NCBI GenBank assembly: GCA_007117275.1
Contig: SKGV01000078.1
Location: forward strand, 1-16,147
Reading direction: 5' to 3'
Length of the DNA: 16,147 nt
DNA from: Methylophaga sp.
Lineage (GTDB): Bacteria > Pseudomonadota > Gammaproteobacteria > Nitrosococcales > Methylophagaceae
The notes under the pieces are model-generated. The model did no database searches and had not been told where the DNA came from. It saw only the letters and a list, made by a program, of their open reading frames with translations. Below, piece by piece: positions 13,291 to 16,147 of the stretch (positions are counted from its first letter, which is position 1; each line of letters starts with the position of its first letter). A program made the translations under genes and the position numbers.

Positions 13291-14980
13291 ACATTCAACG
13301 CTGATAGGGCTGCTGCTATGCAGCCAGCTACTGTTCGGTGCCACAGCCACTCATGCAGCACCGGCAAATGCTGCTGTTGCTTCTGCTCATCCACTGGCCA
13401 CAGAGGCTGGAATCACTATTCTGCAAGCAGGTGGCAATGCCTTTGATGCAGCAATTGCTGTAACGGCAACATTGGCCGTGGTCGAGCCTGCAGGTTCTGG
13501 TCTTGGTGGTGGCGGATTCTGGTTACTACATCAGCAAAGCAGCAACCGGCAAATCATGATTGATAGTCGTGAGACAGCTCCGGGCGCTGCTCATCGAGAT
13601 ATGTATCTCAATGACGCAGGCCAGGTGGTGCGCGAATGGTCACTGGATGGGCCACTATCGGCTGCGATTCCTGGCACGCCTGCTGCATTGCATCATCTGG
13701 CCGAACACTATGGCCAATTACCACTTAAAGTCACGCTTGCACCCGCCATTTCCCATGCTCGAGAGGGTTTTCTCGTCAGTCCGCGCTATCAGCGCTTCAG
13801 CCAGTTCAGACTCGCCGCCCTGCGGGCCTCACCCGCAGCAGCCAAAATCTTTCTCCATGAGAATGAAGTGCCTGAACTTAACAGCCTGATTATTCAAACA
13901 GACTTGGCCAATACGCTGGAAAGGATTGCCCGTGAGGGTCGAGAGGGTTTTTACCGTGGCCCCGTTGCTCAGATGATGGTCGATGCAGTCCAGCTCGATG
14001 GTGGCATCTGGACACTTGAAGATTTAGCCAACTATCAACTGGTCGAGCGACAGCCGATACACGCGCAGATTGGTGATTTTACTATCACCAGTGCGGCATT
14101 ACCTTCCGCAGGTGGCATATTGCTGGTGTCTATGCTCAAGCAACTTGAACTACTTGGTTATCAGCACGCCAACCCCCAACAACAACATCACTATTTGGCC
14201 GAAGTGATGCGTCGAGCGTATCGAGATCGCAACCTGTATCTGGGAGATGCTGACTTTGTCGGTATTCCCGAGCACCTGACCACGCAGGCCCATGCGCAAC
14301 AACAGATCACAGATATTGACCATTACCAAGCCAGTAATAGTGAACAAATGTGGGATGCCTTTGCCACCAAAGGTCAGGACACCACACATTTTTCCATCAT
14401 TGATGCTGAGGGTAATCGTGTGGCTGCCACGCTGAGCATTAACTATCCCTTTGGTTCGGGCTATGTCGCTGCCGGCACCGGCGTGCTTTTGAATGATGAG
14501 ATGGATGATTTTTCAGTTCAACCAGGCACGGCCAATGCTTATGAGCTGGTCAGTGAATCAGCCAATGCCATCGAGCCGCACAAGCGACCTTTATCCAGCA
14601 TGACCCCTACTTTTATTGAAAATGATAGCCGCGTGGCAATACTGGGCACACCGGGAGGCAGTCGAATCATCAGCATGGTGTTGCAAGGCGCTCTGGCGTT
14701 TATGGAAGGTGACAACGCACAAGGCATGGTCAGTCGCTCAAGGCTACATCATCAATTTTTACCCGACCGTATCCAGCTTGAGTCTCCCGGGTTTTCAACA
14801 TCTGCGGCAGCAGATTTACGTCAACGAGGCCATACGGTTCATGTGTTGAATCGTCAGTTTGGCAATATGCAGGTGGTAGTGCGTGACAAGCGAAGTGGTC
14901 TCACTGAGGCAGCCAGTGACCCACGTGGTGAGGGCAGCAGTGCTGTGTTGTTTCAAACTGTCGCTGATGCAGATCAGTAA
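13211..14980 (+). CDS. ggt: Gamma-glutamyltransferase, periplasmic Ntn hydrolase
   Basis: GGT hydrolyses or transfers the gamma-glutamyl group of glutathione and related peptides, after self-cleavage into large and small subunits. Visible features are a hydrophobic signal segment LIGLLLCSQLLFG ending in THAAPA, GGNAFDAAIAVTATLAVVEP, GLGGGGFWLL and SRETAPG with the glutamate-binding Arg. The processing site is at DTTHFS, where the first Thr (codon 14381) becomes the nucleophile. The MDDFS, KRPLSSMTPT and PGGSR oxyanion-loop motifs follow, and the flexible lid segment appears present. The start is unclear. No ATG/GTG/TTG lies near the signal sequence; TTG 13211 is the nearest in frame. It gives 589 residues and puts the nucleophile at Thr391, as in E. 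coli (580 residues), but overlaps trhO by 80 bp and has a long n-region. GTG 13178 is another option. Confidence 0.88.
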   Translation: MPNSTGNKSCNAKNTIAPRSITNSHLEHSTLIGLLLCSQLLFGATATHAAPANAAVASAHPLATEAGITILQAGGNAFDAAIAVTATLAVVEPAGSGLGGGGFWLLHQQSSNRQIMIDSRETAPGAAHRDMYLNDAGQVVREWSLDGPLSAAIPGTPAALHHLAEHYGQLPLKVTLAPAISHAREGFLVSPRYQRFSQFRLAALRASPAAAKIFLHENEVPELNSLIIQTDLANTLERIAREGREGFYRGPVAQMMVDAVQLDGGIWTLEDLANYQLVERQPIHAQIGDFTITSAALPSAGGILLVSMLKQLELLGYQHANPQQQHHYLAEVMRRAYRDRNLYLGDADFVGIPEHLTTQAHAQQQITDIDHYQASNSEQMWDAFATKGQDTTHFSIIDAEGNRVAATLSINYPFGSGYVAAGTGVLLNDEMDDFSVQPGTANAYELVSESANAIEPHKRPLSSMTPTFIENDSRVAILGTPGGSRIISMVLQGALAFMEGDNAQGMVSRSRLHHQFLPDRIQLESPGFSTSAAADLRQRGHTVHVLNRQFGNMQVVVRDKRSGLTEAASDPRGEGSSAVLFQTVADADQ

Positions 14981-14982
14981 AC

Positions 14983-15444
14983 TTATAGCTTCATATCGCC
15001 GGGCATGATGCCTTTTCGTGCCTGGGCCATGGCACTGGCTTCAAAAATCAGCAATACGATAATCGTCAGGGATAATGGCAACAAGGCAAACCAGCCAAGA
15101 ATAGAGCGCTGGATAAACTGCATTGCTTCATCAGGCTGTCGGTCGATAAGAAAACTGCCCAGCAAGAAAATCACCACCGCAACAAAATACCCCAGAATCA
15201 AGAACTGGCTTCTCGTCCAGGTCAGTTGCCAGTGGGCTTTAACCAAATGCGAACCATGGTCAGTTCTACCAGCTTGCTTGGCTATCCAGCCAATGAAGAC
15301 AAGCGAACACAAGATAGGTATGGTAAAAATCAGCCAGAGCTGCTTTGTGCCAAACAATATCGCAGGTAATAAAAAATGACAAACCGCCAAGTTGAACATC
15401 AATACCTCATGTGGCCTGACTGCTTTTTCGTTATCAGATACCAT
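14983..15444 (-). CDS. Four-helix inner-membrane protein of unknown function
   Basis: I do not recognise this gene. The 153-residue product has a short polar N-terminus, two hydrophobic segments (about 15-35 and 38-57), a hydrophilic stretch rich in His/Arg/Lys, then two more segments (about 88-109 and 122-146). It ends in a charged tail AQARKGIMPGDMKL, so four membrane passes are likely. ATG 15444 is chosen because GGAGGAG lies 6 nt upstream; an earlier ATG at 15459 forms part of that ribosome site. Its stop is 2 bp from the convergent ggt stop, and its start is 20 bp from the divergent yjjV-like gene. A conserved hypothetical protein next to a TatD hydrolase is all that context gives. Confidence 0.75.
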   Translation of the reverse strand: MVSDNEKAVRPHEVLMFNLAVCHFLLPAILFGTKQLWLIFTIPILCSLVFIGWIAKQAGRTDHGSHLVKAHWQLTWTRSQFLILGYFVAVVIFLLGSFLIDRQPDEAMQFIQRSILGWFALLPLSLTIIVLLIFEASAMAQARKGIMPGDMKL

Positions 15445-15464
15445 CTGCTTCTCCTCCATCTGTC

Positions 15465-16147
15465 ATGCTGAGACTCATCGACAGCCACTGTCATCTCGAC
15501 TTCAAGGTCTTTGACAACGACAGGCAAGCAGTATTGCAACAGTGTGAGCGATTAGGCCTTACACATATCGTCTTGCCTGGTGTCAGTGTAGCGCAGTGGC
15601 CGAATATGATCTCACTGTCTCAGCAATTCCATCAATTAAGTTACGCGCTGGGTTGTCATCCGATGTTTATGAAACACCACGCCGCGGATGCACTCGCGCA
15701 ACTGGAGCACTACATTCACCATTATGCGCCAGTCGCCATTGGTGAAATCGGTTTGGATTTTTATCTACCTGATCATGACAAATCAGCACAAATCTCACTG
15801 CTGGAAGCACAGCTAGCGCTGGCGGTTAACTATGACTTACCGATCATTCTGCACGTGCGCAAGGCACACGATGAAATGCTGAAATTGTTACGAAGATACC
15901 GGCCCATAGGGGGTTCCGTGCATGCGTTCAGTGGTAGTCTGCAACAAGCAGAGCAGTACATCCAACTCGGTTTTTGTCTGGGCGTGGGTGGGGCACTCAC
16001 CTACCCCAGAGCCAATAAATTACGCAGCATCTTTGCCCAACTGCCCTTGTCCAGCATTGTCCTGGAAACGGATGCACCAGATATGCCTTTATCGGGCAGA
16101 CAAGGACTGCGCAATAGTCCCGAATATTTACCACTAATCGCGCAGCA
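15465..16147 (+). CDS. yjjV: TatD-family metal-dependent hydrolase, YjjV-like (3' end cut)
   Basis: A TIM-barrel metallohydrolase of the TatD family; members act as nucleases or deoxyribonucleases with two metal ions. The 227 codons in the window show all ligands expected: H8 and H10 in DSHCHLDF, E94 in AIGEIGLDFY, H130 in IILHVRKAHDE, H153 in SVHAFSGSLQQAE and D203 in LETDAPDMPL. The FSGSLQQAEQYIQLGF and GGALTYPRANKLRSIFAQLPL stretches resemble E. coli YjjV more than TatD or YcfH. About 30-35 residues are missing beyond the window end. The ATG at 15465 matches homolog starts but has no clear SD. It is divergent from the membrane protein gene, 20 bp away, so its promoter must lie within that neighbour. 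Confidence 0.93.
   Translation, partial: MLRLIDSHCHLDFKVFDNDRQAVLQQCERLGLTHIVLPGVSVAQWPNMISLSQQFHQLSYALGCHPMFMKHHAADALAQLEHYIHHYAPVAIGEIGLDFYLPDHDKSAQISLLEAQLALAVNYDLPIILHVRKAHDEMLKLLRRYRPIGGSVHAFSGSLQQAEQYIQLGFCLGVGGALTYPRANKLRSIFAQLPLSSIVLETDAPDMPLSGRQGLRNSPEYLPLIAQ

Noticed and set aside
1..16147. CRISPR array, insertion sequence, prophage or defence island
   Set aside because: No regularly spaced repeats, transposase, integrase or phage genes were seen; almost all sequence is assigned to conserved housekeeping families.

Overview
The window is a stretch of gammaproteobacterial chromosome made mostly of housekeeping genes, with roughly balanced base composition. That assignment rests on several family-level matches: the SRP RNA (ffs)-dnaX-ybaB-recR cluster, a DnaX with an E. 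coli-like A AAA AAG frameshift site, the aat-bpt-infA group, a RoxA/YcfD ribosomal oxygenase, a CsiV-type periplasmic protein, a methylthioinosine phosphorylase, TrhO and a YjjV-type TatD hydrolase. The sequence alone does not give a genus. I see no insertion sequence, prophage, CRISPR array or defence island.

Layout. Bases 1-14 read as the 3' end of a tRNA-Ser. A promoter at about 200-229 drives the 4.5S/SRP RNA (241-355). This is followed on the + strand by dnaX (tau, with a programmed -1 site for gamma), ybaB/ebfC and recR. After a 239-bp gap with no convincing gene come aat, bpt and infA: both N-degron aminoacyl-transferases next to initiation factor 1. From 5159 the strands alternate: dsbB (-), a DUF1451/YbeL-like zinc-ribbon protein (+), roxA (-), csiV-like (+), then an hpt-mtnP purine and methylthio salvage pair (-) that overlaps the csiV-like 3' end. 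From 9529 a three-gene operon (+) encodes a BtuF/FhuD-type ABC importer. It is followed by trhO and a periplasmic gamma-glutamyltransferase (ggt), whose start is unusual and probably lies inside trhO. A four-helix membrane protein (-) and a YjjV/TatD hydrolase (+), cut by the window end, close the region.

How the genes work together. dnaX, ybaB and recR combine replication and repair functions. Aat and Bpt tag proteins by adding Leu or Phe to N-terminal Lys/Arg and Leu to N-terminal Asp/Glu, for ClpS/ClpAP turnover. MTI phosphorylase should release hypoxanthine, which the adjacent overlapping hypoxanthine phosphoribosyltransferase can convert to IMP. RoxA and TrhO are both oxygen-linked modifiers of the translation apparatus (ribosomal protein L16 and tRNA U34), but they lie in separate operons.

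The most informative signals beyond the gene list are four. The dnaX recoding site has a Shine-Dalgarno-like stimulator, the heptamer, a hairpin and a -1 stop four codons later. An 11-codon ORF with a good ribosome site overlaps the start of bpt, whose own start has none. ggt lacks any ATG/GTG/TTG start close to its signal peptide. The hpt-mtnP salvage operon overlaps its convergent neighbour by 37 bp. I found no wholly new system.
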